From contig NZ_JACHIG010000004.1 of NCBI RefSeq assembly GCF_014203095.1, positions 310,001-374,000 of the forward strand: a stretch of DNA of 64,000 nucleotides, given 5' to 3'. Shown piece after piece: positions 1-8,169 of this stretch. Source of the DNA: Prosthecobacter vanneervenii. Its GTDB lineage: Bacteria > Verrucomicrobiota > Verrucomicrobiia > Verrucomicrobiales > Verrucomicrobiaceae. The notes under the pieces were generated by a model. It was not told the DNA's origin. It searched no databases and worked only from the letters and a program-made list of their open reading frames with translations. Within the stretch, counting starts at the first letter, position 1. Each line of letters starts with the position of its first letter. The position numbers and the translations under genes are program-made.

Positions 1-2
1 AG

Positions 3-584
3 GTGGCTGGTTTGTTCCGTGATCCCGTTTCCGCAGACCTGCTCGACCCCTGCCAGTATGTTTACGTCAGCCCGCTGCTCGTGCCGGAGATGCAGTTGCG
101 GGACTTCGCACTGCCCAGCTTCACCAAAGGCCGGCCCCTCCTCGCAGCCACTGCGGATCTCTTCCGCCGCATCTACAAGGAGTTTGTTTTCGACTCCAAG
201 GCCACCACCATCAGCACACCGCTCAAAGAGGTGCTGGAGAAGAAGCGCGGCGTCTGCCAGGACTTCGCCCATCTAGCCATCGCCAGCCTGCGCGCCATTG
301 GGCTGCCGGCGCGTTATGTCAGCGGCTATCTTCGCACCCACCCCCCGGCCGGCAAGCCTCGTCTCCAGGGCGTCGATGCCTCCCATGCCTGGGCCTCCTG
401 CTTCGTGCCAGGTTTCGGTTGGGTGGACTTTGATCCCACCAACAACTGCTTCACCTCCCTCGATCACGTCACCGTCGCCATCGGCCGCGACTTCTCAGAC
501 GTCAGCCCCGTGCGTGGCATCATCACCGGTGGCGGCAGGCACACCGTCGGCGTCGGCGTCGATGTCGAGCCCGTCGGCGACTGA
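3..584 (+). CDS. Transglutaminase-like protein, N-terminus cut by the window edge
   Basis: This is the C-terminal part of a bacterial transglutaminase-like (papain-fold) protein. The catalytic triad is visible: Cys85 in GVCQDFAH, His128 in DASHAW and Asp144 in VDFDPTNN. The reading frame is open to the window edge, and the complete paralogue at 3246 is 283 residues with its Cys at 176, so about 90 N-terminal residues probably lie outside; the GTG at position 3 is unlikely to be the real start. It stands upstream of a circularly permuted ATP-grasp gene and an alpha-E gene, a conserved cluster thought to assemble and process peptides or amides. Whether it acts as a peptidase or a transferase cannot be told from sequence. 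Confidence 0.85.
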   Translation: MAGLFRDPVSADLLDPCQYVYVSPLLVPEMQLRDFALPSFTKGRPLLAATADLFRRIYKEFVFDSKATTISTPLKEVLEKKRGVCQDFAHLAIASLRAIGLPARYVSGYLRTHPPAGKPRLQGVDASHAWASCFVPGFGWVDFDPTNNCFTSLDHVTVAIGRDFSDVSPVRGIITGGGRHTVGVGVDVEPVGD

Positions 585-628
585 TCAAACTCGGGCCACA
601 CCTCCTATTTTTAAAGCGTTTGAAACTC

Positions 629-644
629 TGGCACAGGGGCTGCT
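629..644 (+). promoter_or_regulatory. Possible sigma-54-type promoter before the ATP-grasp gene
   Basis: TGGCACAGGGGCTGCT matches the sigma-54 consensus TGGCACGN4TTGCW at 10 of 12 defined positions, with the required GG-N10-GC spacing. The predicted transcription start would fall only about 5 bases before the ATG at 660, giving an almost leaderless mRNA, which weakens the call. A weak sigma-70 reading (TTGAAA at 620, CTAAAT at 643, spacer 17) overlaps it. Confidence 0.25.
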
Positions 645-659
645 AAATAATAAGATCCC

Positions 660-2138
660 ATGTCGTCACTGTTTAACGACTACCAACCAGAGAGCTTCTT
701 CGACGAGGTGTTTTCCCAGACAAGGAAGGCGCGCACGCACTACGGAGCCATGCTTGATAGTGTAGGTTCACTCACTCCCTCCGAATATTCTGCGCGTCAA
801 AAAGCCGTGGATGCCGCCTTCCTCCGTCAGGGCGTCACATTCACCGTCTATGGCGATGACCAGGGTACCGAACGCATCTTCCCCTTCGACCTCATGCCGC
901 GTATCATTCCGCAGCGTGAATGGGAGACCGTGGAGGCCGGACTGATCCAGCGCATCACCGCGCTGAATCTCTTCCTCAACGATGTCTATCACGGTCAGAA
1001 GATCATCAATGACAAGGCCGTCCCCGCTGAGCTCGTGCTCTCCGCCTCTCATTACCGGCCGGAGTTCCGTGGCATCAAGGTGCCCCACGGCATCTACATC
1101 CACATCTGCGGCACCGACCTCGTCCGCGATGGCAAGGGGGACTACTACGTCCTTGAGGACAACGGCCGCTGCCCCTCCGGCGCCTCCTACATGCTGGAGA
1201 ATCGCAACGCCATGAAGCGCGCCTTCCCCGGCCTGCTTCAGTCGCTCCCTGTGCGTCCTGTGGACGCCTACGGCTCCATGCTGCGGGAGACCCTCGCGCA
1301 CCTCGCCCCCAGCAGCGTGCTCGATCCCGTCATCGTCGTGCTCACCCCGGGCATCTACAACAGCGCCTACTTCGAGCACTGCTACCTCGCCAAGCAGATG
1401 GGCGTGCCCATCGTCGAAGGCCGTGATCTCATCATCCGCAATGACCGCGTCTTCATGCGCACGACCAAGGGCCTGGAGCAGGTCCACGTCATCTACCGCC
1501 GAATCGACGACGATTTCCTCGACCCCCAGGTCTTCCGCAAAGACTCCCTCCTCGGCGTCCCCGGCATCATTAATGCCTACCGCAAAGGCAATGTCGCCCT
1601 CGCCAACTCCATCGGCACCGGCGTAGCCGATGACAAGGCCGTCTATGCGCTCGTGCCGAAGATGATCAAATACTACCTCGATCAGGACCCCATCCTGCCG
1701 AATGTGCCCACCCATCTCGGCGTCGAGCCCAAGGAGTGCGAGTACATCCTCGACAATCTCGACAAGCTCGTGGTCAAGGCCGTCAATGAATCCGGTGGCT
1801 ACGGCATGCTTATGGGCCCGCACGCCTCCAAAAAGGAGCTCGCCGAGTTCGGCGAGCGCATCAAGAAGAACCCGCGCAACTACATCGCGCAGCCCGTTCT
1901 TCAGCTCTCCCGCCATCCCGTCTTTGTGGACGACCACTTCGAAGGCCGCCACATCGACCTCCGCCCCTACGTGCTCTGCGGCGACCGCGTGCGCGTCGTC
2001 CCCGGCGGTCTTACCCGCGTCGCGCTCAAAAAAGGCTCTCTCGTCGTGAACTCCTCCCAGGGTGGCGGCAGCAAGGATACCTGGGTCCTCTGGGACGATC
2101 CCCTGGACAAGCCTGCCGAAACCTCTCACGCCGCCTGA
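660..2138 (+). CDS. Circularly permuted ATP-grasp protein (DUF404/DUF407 type)
   Basis: This 492-residue protein belongs to the circularly permuted ATP-grasp family, which is predicted to form amide or peptide bonds using ATP. Recognisable segments are the N-terminal FFDEVF region, a [16 protein letters not shown] block near residue 166, and a glycine-rich [10 protein letters not shown] nucleotide-binding segment near residue 377, followed by the HPVFVDD and HIDLRPYV blocks near the C-terminus. Length is normal for the family. It is cytosolic, with no signal peptide. It is followed after 9 bases by the alpha-E gene and lies between two transglutaminase genes, the standard neighbourhood for this family. 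The substrate is unknown. Confidence 0.9.
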   Translation: MSSLFNDYQPESFFDEVFSQTRKARTHYGAMLDSVGSLTPSEYSARQKAVDAAFLRQGVTFTVYGDDQGTERIFPFDLMPRIIPQREWETVEAGLIQRITALNLFLNDVYHGQKIINDKAVPAELVLSASHYRPEFRGIKVPHGIYIHICGTDLVRDGKGDYYVLEDNGRCPSGASYMLENRNAMKRAFPGLLQSLPVRPVDAYGSMLRETLAHLAPSSVLDPVIVVLTPGIYNSAYFEHCYLAKQMGVPIVEGRDLIIRNDRVFMRTTKGLEQVHVIYRRIDDDFLDPQVFRKDSLLGVPGIINAYRKGNVALANSIGTGVADDKAVYALVPKMIKYYLDQDPILPNVPTHLGVEPKECEYILDNLDKLVVKAVNESGGYGMLMGPHASKKELAEFGERIKKNPRNYIAQPVLQLSRHPVFVDDHFEGRHIDLRPYVLCGDRVRVVPGGLTRVALKKGSLVVNSSQGGGSKDTWVLWDDPLDKPAETSHAA

Positions 2139-2147
2139 TCACACGCC

Positions 2148-3209
2148 ATGCTTAGCCGAGTCGCAGACAGCATTTACTGGATGGCACGCTATGTCGAGCG
2201 TGCCGAAAACCTCTCCCGCCTCCTGCTCTCCACTCAGGATCTCCTGCTGGATGCCGGAGCCGAGGGCGTGGATGAAGCGCAGTTCTGGCAGCCCCTCCTC
2301 GCCACCACCGGAGACGAGGAAGCCTACTTCGGATTGCACAAGAAGATCAAGGGCAAGGACGTCACCGACTTCCTCGCCCTTCGTGCGGACAATCCCAACT
2401 CCATGCTTAACAGCATCCGCGCCGCGCGTGAAAACGCCCGCACCGTGCGCGATCAGATCTCCGACGAGATCTGGGAGTCGTTGAACTCCCTGCGCCTCTT
2501 CGTCGAATCCGCCGAGGGCAAGGCCATGCACCGCACCCAGAGCGCCGCCTTCTACGAGCGCGTTCTCCGTGGCTCCTATGAGTTTCAGGGCGTCGCAGAC
2601 TCCACCACCCCGCGTGGCGAAATTTGGTATTTCCTCCGCGTCGGCACATGTCTGGAGCGTGCGGATAAAGTCTCCCGTCTTCTCGACACCTGCTCCGGCC
2701 TCTCGCTCGAGCTTCCTCCCTCTCCCAAGGCTCGCCCCCTGCGCTGGGCCGCTCTCTTGCGCTCCTGCTCCGCCTGGCATGCCTTCCAGACCAAGTGCAG
2801 CAGGCAGGATCCGGCCAAAATCATCGAATACCTCCTGCTCGACGAGACCTTTCCCCGCTCCATTGCCTACTGCGTCGCGGAGGCAGAGGTCGCTCTCCAG
2901 GCACTGTGTGCCGGTGCCGGCATCCAGGGCATGCCCCCGCTGCTGCGGCATGTGGGGCGTCTGCGTGCCGACCTGGCTTACACCACCGTCGAGGAGGTCC
3001 TCGCCTTTGGCCTGCACGAATACATCGACAATCTGCAGACACGCCTCAACCAGATCGGCGAGGCCGTCTTCCAGACCTTCGTCCTCCACGCCGAGCTCGC
3101 CATGCCGGCCGAGGAGCCTGTGCAGGAGGTCGTCATCAGCGTCCCTGGCGCTTATCACGCCCATGTTGACGAAGATGCCCAGATTCAGCAGCAGCAACAG
3201 CAGCAGTAG
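2148..3209 (+). CDS. Alpha-E domain protein (DUF403)
   Basis: A 353-residue all-helical protein opening with the family hallmark MLSRVADSIYWMARYVERAE. Alpha-E proteins regularly accompany circularly permuted ATP-grasp and transglutaminase genes and are assumed to work in the same peptide or amide pathway; no catalytic activity is established. The gene starts 9 bases after the ATP-grasp stop and ends 36 bases before the second transglutaminase, so the three form an operon. The C-terminus ends in a run of seven glutamines encoded by CAG/CAA triplets, a small simple-sequence tract likely to vary in length between strains. Confidence 0.9.
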   Translation: MLSRVADSIYWMARYVERAENLSRLLLSTQDLLLDAGAEGVDEAQFWQPLLATTGDEEAYFGLHKKIKGKDVTDFLALRADNPNSMLNSIRAARENARTVRDQISDEIWESLNSLRLFVESAEGKAMHRTQSAAFYERVLRGSYEFQGVADSTTPRGEIWYFLRVGTCLERADKVSRLLDTCSGLSLELPPSPKARPLRWAALLRSCSAWHAFQTKCSRQDPAKIIEYLLLDETFPRSIAYCVAEAEVALQALCAGAGIQGMPPLLRHVGRLRADLAYTTVEEVLAFGLHEYIDNLQTRLNQIGEAVFQTFVLHAELAMPAEEPVQEVVISVPGAYHAHVDEDAQIQQQQQQQ

Positions 3210-3245
3210 TTCCGACGTATTTGCGTCTCCTGCCGTTCCACCGCC

Positions 3246-4097
3246 ATGCGATTTCGAGTCTTCCACCGCACGCGCTACGTTTACCGTGCTGCGGTCCGCG
3301 ATAGCTACAACGAGGTCAGGCTCCGGCCTGTCACCGATGACAAGTCGCGTCTCGAATTCTTCCTCCTCAACGTCAAGCCCCCCGCCCGCCTCCAGCACTT
3401 CCGGGACAACTGGCTTAACTATGTCCATTACTTCGACATTTCAGAGCCGCACTCGGACCTGACCATCGAGTCACAGTCCACCATCAACACCACCAATCCC
3501 TACAAGGACGGCAAGCCCCTCGGCGTCACCTTCGAGATGCTCAAGGACGAGATGGATGAAATGGTCCTCCCCTTCCTTGGAGACAGCCACTACATCGCCA
3601 TCACCGCTGAGGTCTGGCGTCTCGGCATCGACATCCGCAACGAGAGCAACGACGTCTTTGAGACCGCCGAGGCCGTCATGAATTACATCTACCGGGAGTG
3701 GAAGTACTCCCCCAGCACCACCACCTCATCCACTCACATGGCCGAGGTTCTCCACAGCAGGCAGGGCGTCTGCCAGGACTTCGCCCACCTCATGATCGGC
3801 ATCTGCCGCGCCCTCGGTATCCCCGCCCGCTACATCAGCGGCTACCTCTACAACGGCCCCGACTCCCACCTGCGCGGTGCCCAGGCCTCCCACGCTTGGT
3901 GCGAGGTCCATCTCCCCGGCAAAGGCTGGTTCGGCCTCGACCCCACCAACGCCACCCTCGCCGACGAGCGGCACATCAAGATTGCCACCGGCCGCGACTA
4001 CCACGATGCCGCCCCCATCTCCGGTTACTTCGACGGCCCTCCCGGTGCCACCACCGCCCTCCAGGTCGAGCTCGAAGTCCGTCGTCTCGACGGCTGA
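3246..4097 (+). CDS. Transglutaminase-like protein, complete
   Basis: A 283-residue protein with the bacterial transglutaminase N-terminal beta region (residues 1-110; MRFRVFHRTRYVY opening) and a transglutaminase core. The triad is Cys176 (GVCQDFAH), His216 (ASHAW) and Asp232 (GLDPTN). It is a paralogue of the truncated gene at the window start, sharing the RGVCQDFAHL/LPARY-SGYL pattern, so the ATP-grasp/alpha-E pair is bracketed by two related enzymes. There is no signal peptide or membrane segment, so it is probably cytosolic. The likely role is hydrolysis or transfer of the amide product made by the ATP-grasp enzyme; this is inference from context. Confidence 0.9.
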   Translation: MRFRVFHRTRYVYRAAVRDSYNEVRLRPVTDDKSRLEFFLLNVKPPARLQHFRDNWLNYVHYFDISEPHSDLTIESQSTINTTNPYKDGKPLGVTFEMLKDEMDEMVLPFLGDSHYIAITAEVWRLGIDIRNESNDVFETAEAVMNYIYREWKYSPSTTTSSTHMAEVLHSRQGVCQDFAHLMIGICRALGIPARYISGYLYNGPDSHLRGAQASHAWCEVHLPGKGWFGLDPTNATLADERHIKIATGRDYHDAAPISGYFDGPPGATTALQVELEVRRLDG

Positions 4098-4116
4098 TCA
4101 TCCGCTGAATCTTCCG

Positions 4117-4144
4117 TTGTCTTTCACCCCCTGCCCGCTACAAT
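4117..4144 (+). promoter_or_regulatory. Putative sigma-70 promoter of the kdsA-lpt-hpf operon
   Basis: TTGTCT at 4117-4122 and TACAAT at 4139-4144 are separated by 16 bases and lie in the only gap before kdsA. The predicted start near 4151 gives a leader of about 75 bases. No strong ribosome site precedes the ATG at 4228. Confidence 0.4.
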
Positions 4145-4227
4145 TCTTTCAGCGGGCCGCGCAACCGGGTTGGAAACTTCAAAACCGATTCTGAAGCAAG
4201 GCTTCCAGAATCAATTTTTTAAGTTAT

Positions 4228-5064
4228 ATGGGGTTGTTCTCTCTTCCGGTGGTGAAAATAGGATCGGTGTCCATGGATGGCACGGAGCCGGTGTTCATAC
4301 TTGGCCCCTGCGTTATCGAGAGCGAGGACTTCATCTGGGGTGTCGCCGAAAAACTCGGCGCCATGGCGCAGCAGCACGGCTGGCGCTGGGTCTTCAAAGC
4401 CTCCTACGACAAGGCCAATCGCAGCGCCATCTCCTCTTACCGCGGCCTCGGTTGCGAGGCCGGGTGCAAGCTCCTCGCCCAGATCGGTGCCAAGCTCGGC
4501 GTCCCCGTCACCACCGACGTCCACACTGTTGAGGAGGCAAAGCAGGCCGCCGAGCATATCGACCTCCTCCAGATCCCCGCCTTCCTCTGCCGCCAGACCG
4601 ACCTCATCGTTGCCGCAGGCGAAACCGGCCGCACCGTGAACGTCAAAAAAGGCCAGTTCATGGCCCCCTGGGATGTCAAAAACATCGCCGACAAGCTCGT
4701 CGCCTCCGGTTGTCAGAATTTCATGTTCACCGAGCGCGGCACCACTTTCGGCTACAACAACCTCGTGGCCGATATGCGCTCCCTCTACTGGATGCGGGAG
4801 CTCGGCTACCGCGCCGTCATGGACGCCACCCACAGCGTCCAGCGTCCCGGCGGTCTTGGCACCGCCACGGGCGGCGATGGCAAGCTCGCCCCCGTCCTCG
4901 CACGTGCCGCCGTGGCCACCGGCTGCGATGGCGTCTTCATGGAGACCCATCCGGACCCCGCCAAAGCCTTCTCAGACGGCCCCAATCAAATCCCCCTTTC
5001 GCAGATCGCGGAAGTGGTCGAAACCTTGCGCAAGATTCATGGCCTCGTTCGCGACATCTCTTGA
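4228..5064 (+). CDS. kdsA: 3-deoxy-8-phosphooctulonate synthase (KDO-8-P synthase)
   Basis: KdsA condenses phosphoenolpyruvate with arabinose 5-phosphate to make KDO-8-phosphate, the first committed step of the LPS inner core; it is cytosolic. At 278 residues the length is typical. Family blocks are FKASYDKANRSAI-SYRG, PAFLCRQTDL, VNVKKGQFM and FTERGTTFGYNNLV. The first strand ends in GPCVIES with Cys28 where E. coli has Asn, and His (DATHS), Glu (METHPDP) and Asp (DGPNQ) are also present. Together these are the ligand set of the metal-dependent class. The start is a little uncertain because no clear ribosome site is visible. It leads a run of LPS-transport genes and overlaps the next gene by 26 bases. 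Confidence 0.95.
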   Translation: MGLFSLPVVKIGSVSMDGTEPVFILGPCVIESEDFIWGVAEKLGAMAQQHGWRWVFKASYDKANRSAISSYRGLGCEAGCKLLAQIGAKLGVPVTTDVHTVEEAKQAAEHIDLLQIPAFLCRQTDLIVAAGETGRTVNVKKGQFMAPWDVKNIADKLVASGCQNFMFTERGTTFGYNNLVADMRSLYWMRELGYRAVMDATHSVQRPGGLGTATGGDGKLAPVLARAAVATGCDGVFMETHPDPAKAFSDGPNQIPLSQIAEVVETLRKIHGLVRDIS

Positions 5065-5590
5065 GCGGCTCTACCCTCGCAGGATCGCGCTTTCCGTCAC
5101 CATGGGCGTGGTGGCGGGTCTCGTCATGTTTGCCGCCGGTCAGCAGACCGCACCCACCGACCCCGGCATGGGGGCCTTCCTCCACATGGTCCCCCTCGGC
5201 ACCGTCAACAAAGGTGCCGTCATCCCCTCCTTTGACTCCACCGGCCGCCGCACCTCCCTCATCACTGCAGACGTGCTTCGCCGTGTGGACGACGAGCGTA
5301 TCTACGCTGAAAACCTCGTGGTGCAGATGTTCAACGCAGACCCCAAAAACGACGTCCGCATCGACCTCCGCACCGCCTTCTACCAGATGGCCGGCGAGGG
5401 CGGCATCCTCCGCAGCACTGAGCGCAGCCGCGTCACCCGTGCAGACTTCCAGATCGAGGGCGACAGCCTCATCTTCGACACCGCAAAAAATCAGGGCCGG
5501 ATGACAGGAAACATCCATATGGTCATCTTTGACAGCGGCACCGACAGCAGCGAGGTACCACCCCCCGCCGATCGTCCCTCCTCCAAGTAA
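5039..5590 (+). CDS. LptC/OstA-like membrane-anchored LPS-transport protein
   Basis: A 183-residue protein beginning inside the end of kdsA. Residues 15-34 form a single hydrophobic anchor (IALSVTMGVVAGLVMFAAG). The rest has the alternating pattern of the LptC/LptA/OstA beta-jellyroll, with a final stretch on an intermediate that is 'relevant, removed, and recorded' as fold-like beta strands (GDSLIFDT, GRMTGNIHMVIF). LptC sits in the inner membrane and passes LPS from LptBFG to the periplasmic LptA bridge. The assignment rests on position between kdsA and an LptA-like gene plus this weak pattern; sequence similarity to characterised LptC is not obvious. An alternative start at 5102 would lose most of the anchor. 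Confidence 0.6.
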   Translation: MASFATSLERLYPRRIALSVTMGVVAGLVMFAAGQQTAPTDPGMGAFLHMVPLGTVNKGAVIPSFDSTGRRTSLITADVLRRVDDERIYAENLVVQMFNADPKNDVRIDLRTAFYQMAGEGGILRSTERSRVTRADFQIEGDSLIFDTAKNQGRMTGNIHMVIFDSGTDSSEVPPPADRPSSK

Positions 5591-5591
5591 T

Positions 5592-6623
5592 ATGAAGACG
5601 CCCACCCTCCTGTTCATTGCCCTTCTGGCGGGCAGCGCCGGTGCGCTGGCCCAGGCCCCGGAGGATGCGCGCCCGCTTTTCGATTTCCGCAAAAAGAAGG
5701 TCGATGACGACACCGCCGCCAAGGCCCTCAATGCTGCCAAGGAAGCCGTCAAGCAGGTGCCTGACTCCGTCAAAGACAAGGCCAAGGAGCTCCTCCTCTC
5801 ACCCGATGGCGTCGAGATGCGTCAGAAGGCCCTCCAGGCCGCCCAGGGTATGATTCAGGGCGGCAGCAGCAACAGCGCGGCCCCCACCCCCGTAGCGGCA
5901 CCCGCCGCATCTACCCCGGCTCCGGCTGGCTCCACACCGCCTGCTGCCGACGCAGCACCCGCTCCGGCCTCTCCCAGCATTCCTGTCGTGGAGGCTCCGC
6001 CTCCTCCTCCTTCCGGTCCGCGTCCCAAGCCCCTCCAGCCGCTGAACCTCGACGAGGTGCCCAAGGCCACGAAAGGCCAGATCGACATCACCGCCCAGAA
6101 AAGCGCCTTCTTCGACGCCAATAACAACTACGGTATCTACACCGGAGACGTGAAGGCCCGCCACCCGCAGATGTACATCGAGTGCGAGGAGCTCGAGCTC
6201 TTCATGGCCAAGCAGGAGGGCGGAGTCCTCGGTGCCCCCAAGCCCAAAAAACCCGCGCCCGCCGCCAGTGATGCGGACATCGTGGCTCCCTCCAAAAAGA
6301 AAGCCGAAAACACCGCCCCTCCCATCGACAAGGCCGACGCCCGCGGCCCCATGGTCACCGTGGAAAAAGTCGCCGAAGATGGCGAGCTCCAGATCGGCCA
6401 TTGCAAGCACCTCATCTACGACGGCAAAACCGGCAACACCACCCTGCTCGAATGGCCCCAGGTCCAGGCTGGCAACCGCCTCCACAAGGCCACCGAGGCT
6501 GGCTGCATCATGGTCATCGACAAAGCTGGCAAGCTCACCACCACCGGCGGTCACGAGACCATCGTTCTTCAGGGCGATGAGGCCACCCCCCGTAGAAGTG
6601 TCCAGTCCCTCCCTCCGCAGTGA
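5592..6623 (+). CDS. LptA/OstA-like periplasmic protein with long low-complexity linker
   Basis: A 343-residue exported protein: signal peptide MKTPTLLFIALLAGSAGALAQ (cleavage after ALA), a helical segment to about residue 95, a Pro/Ala-rich linker at about 96-155, then an OstA/LptA-like region beginning DITAQKSAFFDANNN with TGDVKARHPQMYIECEELE. LptA forms the periplasmic bridge that carries LPS to the outer membrane. This protein is about twice the usual LptA length because of the extra N-terminal segment and the linker, and the OstA domain itself is interrupted by a second Lys/Pro/Ala-rich insert. The start at 5592 is chosen because it gives a clean signal peptide. It is one base from the preceding stop and 2 bases from lptB. 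Confidence 0.65.
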   Translation: MKTPTLLFIALLAGSAGALAQAPEDARPLFDFRKKKVDDDTAAKALNAAKEAVKQVPDSVKDKAKELLLSPDGVEMRQKALQAAQGMIQGGSSNSAAPTPVAAPAASTPAPAGSTPPAADAAPAPASPSIPVVEAPPPPPSGPRPKPLQPLNLDEVPKATKGQIDITAQKSAFFDANNNYGIYTGDVKARHPQMYIECEELELFMAKQEGGVLGAPKPKKPAPAASDADIVAPSKKKAENTAPPIDKADARGPMVTVEKVAEDGELQIGHCKHLIYDGKTGNTTLLEWPQVQAGNRLHKATEAGCIMVIDKAGKLTTTGGHETIVLQGDEATPRRSVQSLPPQ

Positions 6624-6625
6624 TC

Positions 6626-7462
<837 letters not shown>

Positions 7463-7494
7463 CATTTCAACCAACCCCAACAAAGGAGCACACC

Positions 7495-8100
7495 ATGCAA
7501 AAACACAACGTCAACCTCCCCATCATCGTGACCGCCCGTCATATGGAAGTCACCGATGCGATCCGTGATTACGCTCACAAAAAGGTCGAAGGTCTCCACT
7601 TGGATTACCCCCGCATCATCGAGGCCAAAGTCGTCCTCGACGTTCAGAGCCATCATCGCCACATCGCGGAAATCATCCTCTTCTGCGCCGACCACATCGT
7701 CATCGAAGTGAAGTCCGTCACCGAGGACATCTACGCCTCCATCGACGAGAGCATCAGCAAGATCGCTCGTCGTATGCGCAAGTACAAGACCCGCCTGCTC
7801 AAGAGCCATCGCCCCCGCAAGGAGACTTCCATCCGCCACCTCGAGGAGCACGTCTTCCATCAGGAAGTGCTGCACACCGAGCAGGAGCACATCGAGCCCG
7901 CCTACGTTCACAAGGAAAAGCACAAGGTCCGCCCTCTCTACGTGGACGAAGCCATCATCGACCTCGAAATCAGCGAGCGTCCCTTCGTCATGTTCCACAA
8001 CCAGCAGACCCATCGTCTCGCCATCGTCTTCCGTCGCAAAGACGGCGACTACGGCCTCATCGAGCCCGAGCTGGAAGTCGCCGCCAACGGTGCCGCCTAG
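7495..8100 (+). CDS. hpf: Long-form ribosome hibernation promoting factor
   Basis: HPF binds the 30S subunit and, in its long form, pairs 70S ribosomes into inactive 100S dimers during slow growth. The 201-residue protein has the N-terminal RaiA/HPF domain (residues 1-105, TARHMEVTDAIRDYAHKKVEGL) and the C-terminal dimerisation domain (about 148-192, RPLYVDEAIIDLE...FVMFHN...RLAIVFRRKDGDYGLIEP). AAAGGAG stands 6 bases before the ATG. It closes the kdsA-lpt operon, as hpf often follows lptB, but the rpoN gene usually found between them in proteobacteria is absent. Confidence 0.95.
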   Translation: MQKHNVNLPIIVTARHMEVTDAIRDYAHKKVEGLHLDYPRIIEAKVVLDVQSHHRHIAEIILFCADHIVIEVKSVTEDIYASIDESISKIARRMRKYKTRLLKSHRPRKETSIRHLEEHVFHQEVLHTEQEHIEPAYVHKEKHKVRPLYVDEAIIDLEISERPFVMFHNQQTHRLAIVFRRKDGDYGLIEPELEVAANGAA

Positions 8101-8140
8101 TAATTCGCGGAGTCACTCTCTCATCATTCTCACCCACGGA

Positions 8141-8169
8141 GCGGCCTGGTTTCAGGCCGCTTCTTTTTT
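8141..8169 (+). terminator. Rho-independent terminator after hpf
   Basis: GCGGCCTG and CAGGCCGC form a perfect 8-bp stem with a GTTT loop, followed by TTCTTTTTT. The hairpin contains the stop codon and last residues of the convergent acyltransferase gene, but only the plus-strand copy has a T-run, so it terminates the hpf operon. Confidence 0.9.

Noticed and set aside
768..2129. Long minus-strand ORF opposite the ATP-grasp gene
   Set aside because: It mirrors the codon pattern of the plus-strand gene, has no recognised motif, and the plus frame matches a known family over its full length.
2139..3428. 429-residue minus-strand ORF opposite the alpha-E gene
   Set aside because: It spans two real plus-strand genes and an intergenic gap and its sequence is repetitive Leu/Gly/Glu; shadow.
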